A stretch of 41,441 nt of DNA from an uncultured Campylobacterales bacterium (GCA_905479135.1 CAJQLJ010000081.1:1-41441); one strand, 5' to 3'; shown: positions 26,165-34,242, numbered from the stretch's first letter. Notes: generated by a model from the letters alone, not told the origin. Made by a program: numbers and translations.

Positions 26165-26395
26165 TTACTTCTTCACAAGTTTATTTACTATTTCTTCTAA
26201 ATAAAGTTCCATTTTTTCTTCACCTTTGTCATGATTAGAACTTATACAAGACTTACAGCAAGTTCCAGCATCAGTATATTTACCTATTTCTTCAATAGAA
26301 CTAGCATTTCTATCTTTAATAGCATAAATAATTTCACCTAATGTTGTGTGTTTACAAGTACAAACTTCATATGAATGATCAAATTTTCTAGACAT
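26165..26395 (-). CDS. BFD-like [2Fe-2S]-binding protein (copy 1)
   Basis: A 76-residue free-standing BFD domain. Cys12-x-Cys14, then 32 residues, then Cys47-x-x-Cys50 (VCTCKHTTL and DAGTCCKSC) match the CxC-x(31-32)-CxxC pattern of bacterioferritin-associated ferredoxin and of NirB-type domains. One extra Cys (Cys46) sits beside the cluster ligands. About 25 polar residues follow. The ATG touches the stop of copy 2. Likely an electron or Fe-S module; bacterioferritin release is possible but no bacterioferritin gene is in the window. Confidence 0.85.
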   Translation of the reverse strand: MSRKFDHSYEVCTCKHTTLGEIIYAIKDRNASSIEEIGKYTDAGTCCKSCISSNHDKGEEKMELYLEEIVNKLVKK

Positions 26396-26628
26396 CAGGT
26401 CCTCTTTCTTTTTATTTCATTTAATATATCTTTGCAATATACTTTCTTCTTTAATTTTCCATTATCACATTCTTGGAAAATACAGTGCCTACACTCAGTT
26501 CCTGCTGTAGTCATATCTTGTATATCTCTTAAAGTTGGTTCTTCTTTATCTTTAAGCGCTAAAATAATTTGTTCTATAGAAACATTTTTACAATTACAAA
26601 CTTCATAAGAATCTTCAAAACCAAGCAT
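26395..26628 (-). CDS. BFD-like [2Fe-2S]-binding protein (copy 2)
   Basis: A 77-residue paralogue of the next gene. Cys11-x-Cys13, 32 residues, Cys46-x-x-Cys49 (VCNCKNVSI and TAGTECRHC) give the same cluster pattern. Both copies begin with SYEVCxC and keep the same spacing, but the segments between differ a lot, so the duplication is not recent. It adds Cys55 or so and a basic C-terminal tail (LNEIKRKRT). Its start touches the stop of the TerB/DnaJ gene. Role as for copy 1. Confidence 0.85.
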   Translation of the reverse strand: MLGFEDSYEVCNCKNVSIEQIILALKDKEEPTLRDIQDMTTAGTECRHCIFQECDNGKLKKKVYCKDILNEIKRKRT

Positions 26629-27383
26629 TAGTTTCCTCTTTCTTTTTTTACTAATTCATAGGCCTCATTTATTTCTTGAAGTTTTTTTGTAGCTTCATCT
26701 ATAATATTTTGAGATTCACCTCGTCCTGCCATAATATCAGGATGATACTCTTTTACTAATTTTCGGTAATTTTTCTTAATTGTGTTGTCATCATCACTAG
26801 AATTTGAATTTAAAACTTCATATGCATTATCTAAAGAAAGTGCATTTGAAGAAGCTTGATTTGAATAAAATGCTTCAAAAGTATTAATTAAATTTTCAAA
26901 ATCTTGATTTTTTATTTTTAAAGCATTTGAAATATCTTCAACTATCATTCTTTCTGTAGATGAAAACTCCTTATCTATAAATGCAAGATTTAATAAATAC
27001 TCCATTATTTTAACACGTTTTGAATAATCAAACTTTGTCAATGTGTATAAACTTTGACAAATTTTTATAGTGTTATCAAAGCTTTCTTTTTGTTCTTTGT
27101 ATAAAACTTTTAACTTTTCTCGTACTTCTTCATTGTTTTCAAAATGACTTGAAATATCATTAAATGTATGCTTTAAAAGCTCTGCTTCTAATTCACAAAC
27201 TTTTCCATCTGCTTTTGCAACTTTTGCCATCAAAGCTATTAATAATCCTGCTTCATGATTTAATAAATCGCCTTCAAAATTTTCTTTATACTTTAAATTA
27301 ATATTCTTATATTTTTCTGTTTTGTAGTTTTTTGCAATTATGTATAATATAAATCCAACTATAAGTAACACTATAATTTTCAT
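26628..27383 (-). CDS. DjlA-like membrane-anchored TerB/J-domain protein
   Basis: A 251-residue co-chaperone-like protein. Residues 3-19 form an N-terminal membrane anchor. A TerB-like helical domain follows (about 45-165, with AGLLIALMAKVAKADGKVCELEAE and FIDKEFSSTERMIVEDI). The C-terminal J domain (about 185-250) has KNYRKLVKEYHPDIMAGRG with the HPD motif that stimulates DnaK. This order matches DjlA. It is the first gene of the seven-gene minus-strand run. Its likely job is recruiting DnaK to the membrane; the link to Fe-S and NAD genes is unexplained. Confidence 0.87.
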   Translation of the reverse strand: MKIIVLLIVGFILYIIAKNYKTEKYKNINLKYKENFEGDLLNHEAGLLIALMAKVAKADGKVCELEAELLKHTFNDISSHFENNEEVREKLKVLYKEQKESFDNTIKICQSLYTLTKFDYSKRVKIMEYLLNLAFIDKEFSSTERMIVEDISNALKIKNQDFENLINTFEAFYSNQASSNALSLDNAYEVLNSNSSDDDNTIKKNYRKLVKEYHPDIMAGRGESQNIIDEATKKLQEINEAYELVKKERGN

Positions 27384-27517
27384 ACTTTTCCTTAAACTTT
27401 TATTTTCCAGTGTTTTTAGATTTTATCTAATTTTACTTGAAAAATAAATTTATATTAATTTGTATTTTTGTTCAAATTGGATAAAATCTCTTCTTAAATA
27501 TACATTGGAGATAGATA

Positions 27518-27910
27518 ATGTTTGGAATGGGCTTTATGGAAATCTTTTTAATTGCAATAGTTGCAGTTATTGCACTTGGACCTGATAAATTACCAACAGC
27601 TATGGTAGAAGTAGCAAAGTTTTTAAAGAAATTCAAATCAGGCGTAGAAGATGCTAAATCTACTTTAGATAGTGAATTAAATATATCAGAAATAAAAGAA
27701 GAAGCTAACAAATTCAAAGCTCAATTATCAGACACAAAAATGTCTATGACAATGGATTCAAAAGTTAATTTAGGTCTTGATAATATTATAAATGATGATT
27801 CAAAAGAAGAAAAAAGAAATATCAAGAAAACAAAAAAGAAAAAAACTGAAAAAGCTGAAAAAATTGAAGAAATTGCTGAAATTGCAGAAGTAAAAGAGGA
27901 CAAAGTTTAA
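27518..27910 (+). CDS. tatB: Sec-independent translocase subunit TatB
   Basis: Receptor subunit of the twin-arginine export system, 130 residues. It begins FGMGFMEIFLIAIVAVIALGP, a short membrane helix with the Glu and the hinge Gly-Pro of the family, then an amphipathic helix (KLPTAMVEVAKFLKKFKSG). The C-terminal third is a charged Lys/Glu low-complexity tail. SD TTGGAGAT precedes the ATG. The stop overlaps the tatC start (TAATG). No tatA is in the window, so it must be elsewhere. Confidence 0.92.
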   Translation: MFGMGFMEIFLIAIVAVIALGPDKLPTAMVEVAKFLKKFKSGVEDAKSTLDSELNISEIKEEANKFKAQLSDTKMSMTMDSKVNLGLDNIINDDSKEEKRNIKKTKKKKTEKAEKIEEIAEIAEVKEDKV

Positions 27911-28686
27911 TGTTTGATGACTTAAAACCACATATTTCAGATTTAAGAAAAAGGCTAATGATTTCAGCCTTATCACTTTTTGTATTTTTCATAGCTTGTT
28001 TCTTTTTTTATGAACCTATTTTAAGTTGGATGATGGTTCCTGTTGAAGCTGTATTACCGCCTGATTCAAAAATGGTTGCAGTTGAAATACAAGAGACATT
28101 TTTTACAGCACTTAAAGTCGCATTTTTCTCTGGTTTTATTCTTTCACTGCCTGTTATTTTTTGGCAATTGTGGTTGTTTTTATCACCAGGACTTTATGAC
28201 CATGAAAAAAAATTAGTAATTCCATTTGTATTTTTTGCAACATTAATGTTTTTAATGGGATCTTCATTTGCATATTATGTTGTTGTACCTTATGGTTTTG
28301 AGTTTCTTGTAAACTTTGGTTCTGCTGTTGTTACGATATTACCAAGTATTGGTAAATATGTAGGCTTTTTTACAAAATTATTATTTGGTTTTGGAGTAGC
28401 ATTTGAATTACCTGTTATAACATTTTTCCTAGCAAAAATTGGATTAGTAGATGATAGAATGCTAAAAGACTTCTTTAAATACGCTATTGTATTGATATTT
28501 ATCTTAGCATCACTTTTAACACCACCTGATGTAATAACTCAATTTTTAATGGCAGGTCCACTTATTATTCTTTATGGAGTATCAATTTATATTGCTAAAG
28601 TTTTTAATCCAGCACCAAAAGATGAAGATGAAGAATTAGAGGATGACTATGAAGAAGAATTAGAAGATGAAAAAGAAGGGAAATAA
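27910..28686 (+). CDS. tatC: Sec-independent translocase subunit TatC
   Basis: Core subunit of Tat export, 258 residues, six membrane helices. The N-terminus has HISDLRKRLMISALSLFVFF, followed by PVEAVLPP, the periplasmic loop with SPGLYDHEKK, and a helix with GVAFELPVITFFLAKIGLV. It ends in a strongly acidic cytosolic tail (about 235-258). Coupled with tatB by TAATG and followed by queA after six bases. Confidence 0.95.
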   Translation: MFDDLKPHISDLRKRLMISALSLFVFFIACFFFYEPILSWMMVPVEAVLPPDSKMVAVEIQETFFTALKVAFFSGFILSLPVIFWQLWLFLSPGLYDHEKKLVIPFVFFATLMFLMGSSFAYYVVVPYGFEFLVNFGSAVVTILPSIGKYVGFFTKLLFGFGVAFELPVITFFLAKIGLVDDRMLKDFFKYAIVLIFILASLLTPPDVITQFLMAGPLIILYGVSIYIAKVFNPAPKDEDEELEDDYEEELEDEKEGK

Positions 28687-28692
28687 ATATAT

Positions 28693-29715
28693 ATGTTAGA
28701 TCCTTTAAAAACTTCAAGCTATGATTATACTTTACCAAAAGAACTTATAGCTTCAAAACCTGTACATCCTGCAGATAGTGCCAAGCTTTTAATATACAAC
28801 AGAAAAACAGATACAATCACGCATACAACATTTAAAAACTTAATCGATTTTTTACCAGAGAATATATCAATATTTTTAAATGATACAAAAGTTATAAAAG
28901 CAAGAATATTTGGAAAAAAATTATCTGGTGGAAAAGTTGAGTTATTATTAAATAAGCCATTATTTATGGACAGATATTTAGTAATGATTAGAGGAAAAGT
29001 AAGTGTTAATATGATTTTATACTTTGAAGAAGATATAACTGTCAAAGTATTAGAAATTAATGAAGATGGTACGAGAGTTGTAGAGTTTTACAAAAATGAA
29101 GAAAGGCTTGATTTTTTAACATTAGTTGAGACTTTAAATAAAATTGGTCATTTACCTCTTCCTCATTATATGAATAGAGAAGATGATGAAGAAGACAATA
29201 TAAACTATCAAACATTATTCGCAAAAAATTACGGAGCAGTTGCAGCACCTACTGCTTCGCTACATTTTACAGAAGAGTTACTAAAGAAAATAAATGATAA
29301 ATTTAATGTAAATTATTTAACACTTCATGTTGGTGCAGGAACATTTAAGCCTGTTGATTCAGAAGATATTTTAAATCACCCAATGCATAGTGAGTACTTT
29401 GAAATAGGAATTAAAGCAAAAGAAGCTTTAGATAAAGCCAAAAAAGTACTTGCAGTTGGTACTACAGTTACACGAACAATAGAATATTATGCAAGAAAAA
29501 ATATGATTGCAGGAGAATGTGATTTATTTTTAAATACAGCTAATAAACCAATAAAAGTTGATCATTTACTTACAAACTTTCACTTACCAAAATCAACATT
29601 AATTATGTTAATTGCATCATTTGTAGGATTAGAAAAAACACTTGAAATTTATGAAGAAGCTGTAAAAGAAAAATATAGATTTTTTTCTTATGGCGATGGA
29701 ATGTTAATAATATAA
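28693..29715 (+). CDS. queA: S-adenosylmethionine:tRNA ribosyltransferase-isomerase QueA
   Basis: Makes epoxyqueuosine in tRNA from preQ1 by transferring ribose from SAM. The 340-residue protein has YDYTLPKELIASKPVHPADSA, the FLNDTKVIKARIFGKK segment, GHLPLPHYMNRED, GAVAAPTASLHFTEELL, TLHVGAGTFKPV and NFHLPKSTLIMLIASF, all in normal order. It follows tatC after six bases. Confidence 0.95.
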   Translation: MLDPLKTSSYDYTLPKELIASKPVHPADSAKLLIYNRKTDTITHTTFKNLIDFLPENISIFLNDTKVIKARIFGKKLSGGKVELLLNKPLFMDRYLVMIRGKVSVNMILYFEEDITVKVLEINEDGTRVVEFYKNEERLDFLTLVETLNKIGHLPLPHYMNREDDEEDNINYQTLFAKNYGAVAAPTASLHFTEELLKKINDKFNVNYLTLHVGAGTFKPVDSEDILNHPMHSEYFEIGIKAKEALDKAKKVLAVGTTVTRTIEYYARKNMIAGECDLFLNTANKPIKVDHLLTNFHLPKSTLIMLIASFVGLEKTLEIYEEAVKEKYRFFSYGDGMLII

Positions 29716-29730
29716 AGAGGAATTTAAACT

Positions 29731-30483
29731 ATGGCACATTATGTACTATTTGATACAGAAACTACAGGAAGTAGAGACGAGGATAGAGTTATTCAGTTTG
29801 GAGCAATGATTATTGACCAAAAAGGAAAAATTGAAGCTTTCGATGAACTCTGTTCTACTGATGTAGGTATAAAAATTGAGGCAATGGAAGTTCATAATAT
29901 TACACCTGATATGCTTGAAGGTCAAGTAAGTGCGACACAAACTAATTTTTATAAAAAGCTAGAAGAGTTAAATACTAATGAGAATTATATAGTTGCACAT
30001 AATATTTCTTTTGATATGGGAATGATAGAAAAAGAAGGTTTTGTTAATAATTATAAAAAACTTGATACATTAAGATGTGCTAAGCATCTCTTTTCAGAAC
30101 TTCCTTATCATAGATTACAATACTTAAGATATGCCTTAGATTTATACAAAACAGAAAAAGCAGAAGCTAATAAACTAGGAATTACTATAAAAGCTCATGA
30201 TGCAATTGGTGATGTATTAGTTATGAAACTATTTTTATCAAAACTAGTTGCTAAATGTAGAGAAATTTATCCAGATTACAATCCAATGGAAAAACTAGTA
30301 GAGCTTACTTCAACTCCTGTATATGTAAAAAAATTCAGATTTGGAAAACATAAAGGTAAAGAAGTAGCTGAAGTTGCTAAAGAAGATTCTGGTTACTTAA
30401 ACTGGATGAGAACAAATATGGATTTAGATGAAGATTTAAAATATACACTAGATAAAGTTTTAGGAACAACAAATGATTATTAG
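29731..30483 (+). CDS. DEDDh 3'-5' exonuclease with ExoX-like C-terminal domain
   Basis: A 250-residue nuclease of the DnaQ/ExoX type. Exo I is LFDTETTGSRDEDRV (Asp8, Glu10), Exo II is IVAHNISFDMGMIE, and Exo III is KAHDAIGDVLVMKLF (His and Asp). A separate C-terminal domain (about 200-250) with KKFRFGKHKGKEVAEVA and LNWMRTNMDLDEDLKYTL is the DUF3820/ExoX-like C-terminal type. SD AGAGGAAT precedes the ATG. It is the last gene of the tatB-tatC-queA run. Repair or end trimming is likely, polymerase proofreading less so. Confidence 0.9.
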   Translation: MAHYVLFDTETTGSRDEDRVIQFGAMIIDQKGKIEAFDELCSTDVGIKIEAMEVHNITPDMLEGQVSATQTNFYKKLEELNTNENYIVAHNISFDMGMIEKEGFVNNYKKLDTLRCAKHLFSELPYHRLQYLRYALDLYKTEKAEANKLGITIKAHDAIGDVLVMKLFLSKLVAKCREIYPDYNPMEKLVELTSTPVYVKKFRFGKHKGKEVAEVAKEDSGYLNWMRTNMDLDEDLKYTLDKVLGTTNDY

Positions 30484-30515
30484 TAGTAGTGTGAATAAAT
30501 ATTAATTAGAGAAAT

Positions 30516-30542
30516 CAATAAGTAGATTAACTCTACTTATTG
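30516..30542. terminator. Perfect 11-bp hairpin between the exonuclease and cold-shock genes
   Basis: CAATAAGTAGA, TTAAC, then TCTACTTATTG. Convergent genes end on both sides. Neither strand has a clean T tract directly after the stem (minus ATTTCTC, plus AAAAAAC), so termination or 3'-end protection is likely but not classical. Confidence 0.6.
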
Positions 30543-30549
30543 AAAAAAC

Positions 30550-30768
30550 TTACAGAATTGTAACGTTTTGAGCTTGAGGTCCTTTTTGACCTTCACCGAT
30601 TTCAAAAGACACTTTTTGTCCTTCTTCAAGAGAAACTCTACCATAACCTGTGTTATTGATTTGTCTAAAGTGTACGAATACGTCATCGCCACCAGTCTCT
30701 TGTTGGATAAATCCAAAACCTTTTTCACTATTGAACCATTTTACAGTTCCGTTAACTTGTTCTGCCAT
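30550..30768 (-). CDS. Cold-shock domain protein (CspA family)
   Basis: A 72-residue single-strand nucleic acid-binding protein, an RNA chaperone. RNP1 is KGFGFIQQ and RNP2 is DVFVHF. The start is [12 protein letters not shown]-like and the end has [10 protein letters not shown]. It is of normal length. SD AAAAGGATTT precedes the ATG. The upstream leader holds a seven-base-pair hairpin with a GAAA loop (30793-30810). Confidence 0.95.
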   Translation of the reverse strand: MAEQVNGTVKWFNSEKGFGFIQQETGGDDVFVHFRQINNTGYGRVSLEEGQKVSFEIGEGQKGPQAQNVTIL

Positions 30769-30792
30769 TGCAAAATCCTTTTAATTGTAATA

Positions 30793-30810
30793 CACCCTAT
30801 TTCTAGAGTG
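30793..30810 (-). promoter_or_regulatory. Leader hairpin with GAAA loop before the cold-shock gene
   Basis: CACTCTA, GAAA, TAGGGTG on the minus strand, 25 bases upstream of the ATG. One pair is G-U. A possible -10 (TATATT, 30817-30822) is just upstream, so the hairpin would lie at the 5' end of the RNA. It may stabilise the message or affect translation. Confidence 0.4.
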
Positions 30811-30952
30811 GTCGAAAATATAAAGTAAATACTTTTCTATGTTTCAGTAAAAAAAATTATAGCAAAAAAAATTTATAATATCAATATTTTTTCACTTTTA
30901 TAATTAAAAAAAAGAATAATTACATCTTTTATTCATAAAAATTTAAATTTTA

Positions 30953-31792
30953 TTATATTTTGATTAATTCTTCAAATTCTTTATTATGAAACCTATCTTC
31001 AAACCATGATGGAAGTATTTGTATCAAAAATGGATAAGTTGCAAGCATATTACAAAATACGTCATATACACAAGATGCATCTTCACTTGCATACTTAACT
31101 TGAGTATCTGTTAGGTTTTTATTTTCCCAATTTGATCTAGATATTTTTTTGGATTTTTGCAAGTTTTTATTTAAAAAAAGTAAAACACTTTTTTTAGCCC
31201 CAATATCATTAGGATATGCCATTTTTGATTTAAATAATGAACCAAAATCAATACAACATTTAGGTCGTATTCTAAATTCTTTATATAAAGCTTGATTGTC
31301 TCCATCAAGACCAATTCCAACTTTTACTATATTTCTATTAGTTAAAATTTCCAATAATGGTCTTATATTTTTTATCAAATGTACTTGAAATAAATAACAA
31401 TCACTTGCATTTGACATTTGAATTATTGCAATAGGACTTGGTGGAACACCTTTTTGAAAAATAGGTTTTTGTTCTGTATCGAATCCTAAAATTTTAGAAT
31501 TTTTCAAGGCTAAAACTGCTTCATTTAAACTTTCTTCATCTTTAATAATATGAACATTTTTATTTTTGAGTGTATAATTAGGTATGTTTTCATCTGTATA
31601 AGTATTTATATTATCTAATTTTGTAATAAAATTAATCAACTTATATGTCTTTTCATCAAGTGAATCTGAAATATTTTCAAAAGCATTTGATACAGCTTTT
31701 TCTAATTCTTCACCAGCTTTATTACCGCAAATTTTTTTTATTAAATTAACTCTACTTTTATTTATAAATGACTCTGATATATCTATCTTCAA
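30953..31792 (-). CDS. RNase D-like DEDDy 3'-5' exonuclease
   Basis: A 279-residue protein with a DNA_pol_A_exo1/WRN-type nuclease domain (about 80-250). Asp105 and Glu107 are in ILGFDTEQKP, the second Asp is in VKVGIGLDGDNQALY, and the tyrosine-type last motif is VKYASEDASCVYDVF. No HRDC domain follows, so it is shorter than RNase D. The first ~75 residues are a helical region I cannot assign. The start is TTG at 31792 with GGAG before it, and a TATAAT box at 31806-31811 gives it a very short leader. RNA or DNA substrate is open. Confidence 0.85.
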   Translation of the reverse strand: MKIDISESFINKSRVNLIKKICGNKAGEELEKAVSNAFENISDSLDEKTYKLINFITKLDNINTYTDENIPNYTLKNKNVHIIKDEESLNEAVLALKNSKILGFDTEQKPIFQKGVPPSPIAIIQMSNASDCYLFQVHLIKNIRPLLEILTNRNIVKVGIGLDGDNQALYKEFRIRPKCCIDFGSLFKSKMAYPNDIGAKKSVLLFLNKNLQKSKKISRSNWENKNLTDTQVKYASEDASCVYDVFCNMLATYPFLIQILPSWFEDRFHNKEFEELIKI

Positions 31793-31805
31793 AAAATCTC
31801 CAGAA

Positions 31806-31811
31806 ATTATA
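31806..31811 (-). promoter_or_regulatory. Putative -10 box of the RNase D-like gene
   Basis: TATAAT on the minus strand 13 bases before the TTG start and directly before the GGAG site, so the leader would be about seven bases or less. It lies between the upstream terminator and the gene, suggesting separate transcription. Confidence 0.45.
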
Positions 31812-31903
31812 CTTTATTGAAATAATATCTAAAACTATTTGAATAACACGTTTATGTTGTCTTTTTATTGAATTAATTTTAAAACTATATGATATTAAGG
31901 CAT

Positions 31904-31940
31904 AAAAAAAGGGAAGCTAAACTTAGTTAGACTTCCCTTT
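31904..31940 (-). terminator. Strong intrinsic terminator of the candidate small RNA
   Basis: AAAGGGAAG pairs with CTTCCCTTT, and inside the loop CTAA pairs with TTAG. On the minus strand the stem runs into seven T. On the plus strand the stem is also followed by a short T run, so it may act both ways. Confidence 0.85.
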
Positions 31941-32019
31941 TAAACTATTAGTTAAATAAACGTCTATTTAACTTATCACTACACAGTGACTTAAATTATT
32001 ATATTAGTTTGTAACAATA

Positions 32020-32043
32020 CTAAAAATGTAAAACCTTTGTCAT
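32020..32043 (-). CDS. Seven-codon ORF with strong ribosome-binding site
   Basis: MTKVLHF followed by TAG, preceded by ACGGAGGTGAAA, one of the best SD sites in the window. It could be a leader peptide or a decoy start. It has no run of one amino acid as in classical attenuators. Confidence 0.4.
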   Translation of the reverse strand: MTKVLHF

Positions 32044-32146
32044 TTTCACCTCCGTATTATTTGGATAAATACATTATAACATCTTTTTAATTTAAAGTTA
32101 GCTTAAATTTAGTCTTTTTTTTATAGAATACTTTTAAAGGATTGTT

Positions 32147-32317
32147 ATGATTTTAAATGCTATAAAAAACTTATTTGTAAAAGAACAACTTTTTGAATGT
32201 ATTGTTTGGGATGGAAAGATCATGAGATATCAAGATTTAAGCCAAAAACAAATAGATGATATAAATAATAAACCAGAATATAAAGGTTGGACAGTAACAT
32301 TAAAAAAAGAGTGTTAA
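32147..32317 (+). CDS. Unknown 56-residue protein upstream of aat
   Basis: A short ORF starting MILNAIKNLFVKEQLFEC and ending YKGWTVTLKKEC. SD AAAGG lies six bases before the ATG and the stop is six bases before the aat start, so the two are probably co-transcribed. It has Trp, Cys and mixed charge as a folded small protein would, and no membrane helix. I do not recognise it. A T-rich region with a TATAGA-like box precedes it. Confidence 0.65.
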   Translation: MILNAIKNLFVKEQLFECIVWDGKIMRYQDLSQKQIDDINNKPEYKGWTVTLKKEC

Positions 32318-32323
32318 AATAAT

Positions 32324-33007
32324 ATGATGGAATTATTAGATAAAGATGAAAAGATTTACCTTTTAGAAGAAAATGATTTTAGTTTTCCAAGTTTAGAAAT
32401 GATTAATAATGATCTTGTAGCAATAGGTGGAGATTTTCATCCACAAAGATTAATAAATGCTTATAAAAATGGAATATTTCCTTGGTTTATCGATGAAAAC
32501 AATTATATTCATTGGTATAGTCCTCAAAAAAGAATGGTCTTATATCCAGAAGAATTTAGACTAACAAAGAGTCTAAAGAAGAGTATTAAAAATAAAGGAT
32601 TTATTATTAAATCAAATGAAAACTTTGAGGCTGTAATAAATAACTGTGCAAATATAAAAAGAAAACATGAAAGTGATACTTGGATTAGTGATGAATTTAA
32701 ACAAGCATATATTAATCTTTATAAATTAGGATATGCATCTTCTATTGAGTGCTATTTAGAAGATGAACTTGTAGGGGGATTGTATGGCATTTTAATAAAC
32801 GATATTTTTTGTGGAGAAAGTATGTTTGCAAAAGAAAATGATGCTTCAAAAGTAGCATTCTATCATTTATGTAATCAAGCAGCCATAAATGGTATTAAAA
32901 TGATTGATTGTCAAGTTTATAATGAACATTTAGCTTCTTTAGGGGCAAAAGAAATAAGCAGAAATGAATACTATAATGTTCTAGAAATTGAAAATAACAA
33001 TAATTAA
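32324..33007 (+). CDS. aat: Leucyl/phenylalanyl-tRNA-protein transferase Aat
   Basis: Adds Leu or Phe from tRNA to N-terminal Lys or Arg, marking proteins for ClpAP in the N-degron pathway. The 227-residue protein has DLVAIGGDFHPQRLINAYKNGIFPWF, the HWYSPQKRMVLYP segment, KHESDTWISDEF and VGGLYGILINDIFCGESMF. All are in the family order and the length is normal. Two ATG codons sit in tandem at the start, so either is possible. It follows the 56-residue ORF after six bases. Confidence 0.93.
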   Translation: MMELLDKDEKIYLLEENDFSFPSLEMINNDLVAIGGDFHPQRLINAYKNGIFPWFIDENNYIHWYSPQKRMVLYPEEFRLTKSLKKSIKNKGFIIKSNENFEAVINNCANIKRKHESDTWISDEFKQAYINLYKLGYASSIECYLEDELVGGLYGILINDIFCGESMFAKENDASKVAFYHLCNQAAINGIKMIDCQVYNEHLASLGAKEISRNEYYNVLEIENNNN

Positions 33008-33945
33008 TTTTTATACCAATTATCTTGTTCTTGATTTGTAAGAAATGTCCAAATTATAATTCGACTAATCTTTTGCCCATGTTGCATTTCAATTGTGTCA
33101 TAAGCTACTGGATTAATAGCATCTAAGGCATCATATATAAAAGGTAAATTATCTTTTTTTGAAACTATGGTTGTAAACCAAAAACAGTTTTTAGCATATT
33201 TTTTACTTTGTTTTATCATAGCTTTAACAAAAGCAACCTCTCCTCCTTTACACCATAATTCATTCTTTTTTCCACCAAAATTTAAAGAAGCTTTTTCAAC
33301 TACTGTATTAGTAAGATTCTGAACCTTTCTTTTGCTTCCAGCTTCTGCTTCTTTTTGTGATTTGTGAAAAGGTGGATTACATAAAGTGAAATCAAATCTA
33401 TCCTCAGCTTTTATAATTCCTGTAAAAATACTGTCATGATTCAACTGCAACCTACACTCAATATTTCCTTTTAAAGAAATGTTATTCTCAATAATCTTCT
33501 GCGATGATTCAATAGATTCTTTTTCAATATCACTACCAACAAAAGACCAATCATAAACACTATTTCCAATAATAGGATAAATACAATTTGCACCAATACC
33601 GATATCTAAACCTTTAACATTTTTTCCTTTTGGTATTACTCCAGCATTAAACTCAGATAATAAATCAGCAATATAATGAAGATAATCTGCACGTCCAGGA
33701 ATAGGAGGACAAAGATATCCATCAGGAATAGACCATTTTTTAATACCATAGAAGTGTGCTAATAAGGCTTTATTTAAAGTTAATACAGCTTCAGCATCTG
33801 CAAAATTTATTGATAATTCATCATATTTATTTTGAGCTACAAAATCACCTAATCTTGGCTCACTTCTTACAAGTTCTGGAAAATCATATCTCTTATTGTG
33901 TGGATTACGTTCATGTAATCCCTTTTTGTGTTTTTTATATGCCAT
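33004..33945 (-). CDS. rlmF: 23S rRNA (adenine(1618)-N6)-methyltransferase RlmF
   Basis: Methylates A1618 of 23S rRNA. The 313-residue protein starts KGLHERNPHNKRYDFPELV, has the SAM region VKGLDIGIGANCIYPIIG, the catalytic NPPF motif in FTLCNPPFHKSQKEAEAG, and a FGGKKNELWCKGGEVAFV segment typical of RlmF. It ends in a 4-base overlap with the convergent aat gene, so their 3' ends interlock. Confidence 0.93.
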   Translation of the reverse strand: MAYKKHKKGLHERNPHNKRYDFPELVRSEPRLGDFVAQNKYDELSINFADAEAVLTLNKALLAHFYGIKKWSIPDGYLCPPIPGRADYLHYIADLLSEFNAGVIPKGKNVKGLDIGIGANCIYPIIGNSVYDWSFVGSDIEKESIESSQKIIENNISLKGNIECRLQLNHDSIFTGIIKAEDRFDFTLCNPPFHKSQKEAEAGSKRKVQNLTNTVVEKASLNFGGKKNELWCKGGEVAFVKAMIKQSKKYAKNCFWFTTIVSKKDNLPFIYDALDAINPVAYDTIEMQHGQKISRIIIWTFLTNQEQDNWYKN

Positions 33946-34071
33946 GTTACAATCTTAATTTTAATTTTTTTGTATTGTACAATCATCTTACTAATTATGA
34001 GTTAATCTTCTAAAAATATATAAATTTTAAACTAAATATTTATTAATTTGTAGTAATATAAAAAAATACTT

Positions 34072-34156
34072 GCCCGCGTGGAGAAACTGGTAAACTCAGT
34101 TGATTCAAAATCAACCGCTTCACGGCTTACCGGTTCGATTCCGGTCGTGGGTACCA
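34072..34156 (+). tRNA. tRNA-Leu(CAA)
   Basis: An 85-base class II tRNA. The acceptor GCCCGCG pairs with CGTGGGT (two G-U pairs), the D arm is GGAG..CTC, and the anticodon stem GTTGA/TCAAC encloses TTCAAAA with anticodon CAA (decodes UUG). A long variable arm follows (CGCTTCACGGCTT), then the T arm ACCGG-TTCGATT-CCGGT. Discriminator A and CCA are encoded. It stands alone between rlmF and the SH3 gene. Confidence 0.95.
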
Positions 34157-34193
34157 TTAAAACTAACTTCTTTCAATTTTAGCTAATCTTCAC

Positions 34194-34199
34194 TATAAT
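34194..34199 (+). promoter_or_regulatory. Putative -10 box of the SH3 protein gene
   Basis: TATAAT in CACTATAATATAAA, 43 bases before the ATG at 34243. AAAAAGGATT provides the SD site. Confidence 0.45.
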
Positions 34200-34242
34200 A
34201 TAAAATAATTTTTAATATTTCCATAAAAAAAGGATTCTTCTT

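Larger units (their letters stand above)
31904..32066 (-). ncRNA. Candidate small RNA or leader with a seven-codon ORF
   Basis: TATAAT on the minus strand (32073-32078) would start an RNA near 32066 that ends at the strong terminator, about 160 bases. It carries GGAGGTGAAA and a seven-codon ORF (32020-32043). It then has two further stems: TCACT/AGTGA around a GTGT loop and AGTTAAATA/TATTTAACT, then the terminator. It lies between the RNase D-like gene, which has its own TATAAT box, and the aat unit on the other strand. I know no RNA family that fits. Confidence 0.55.
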
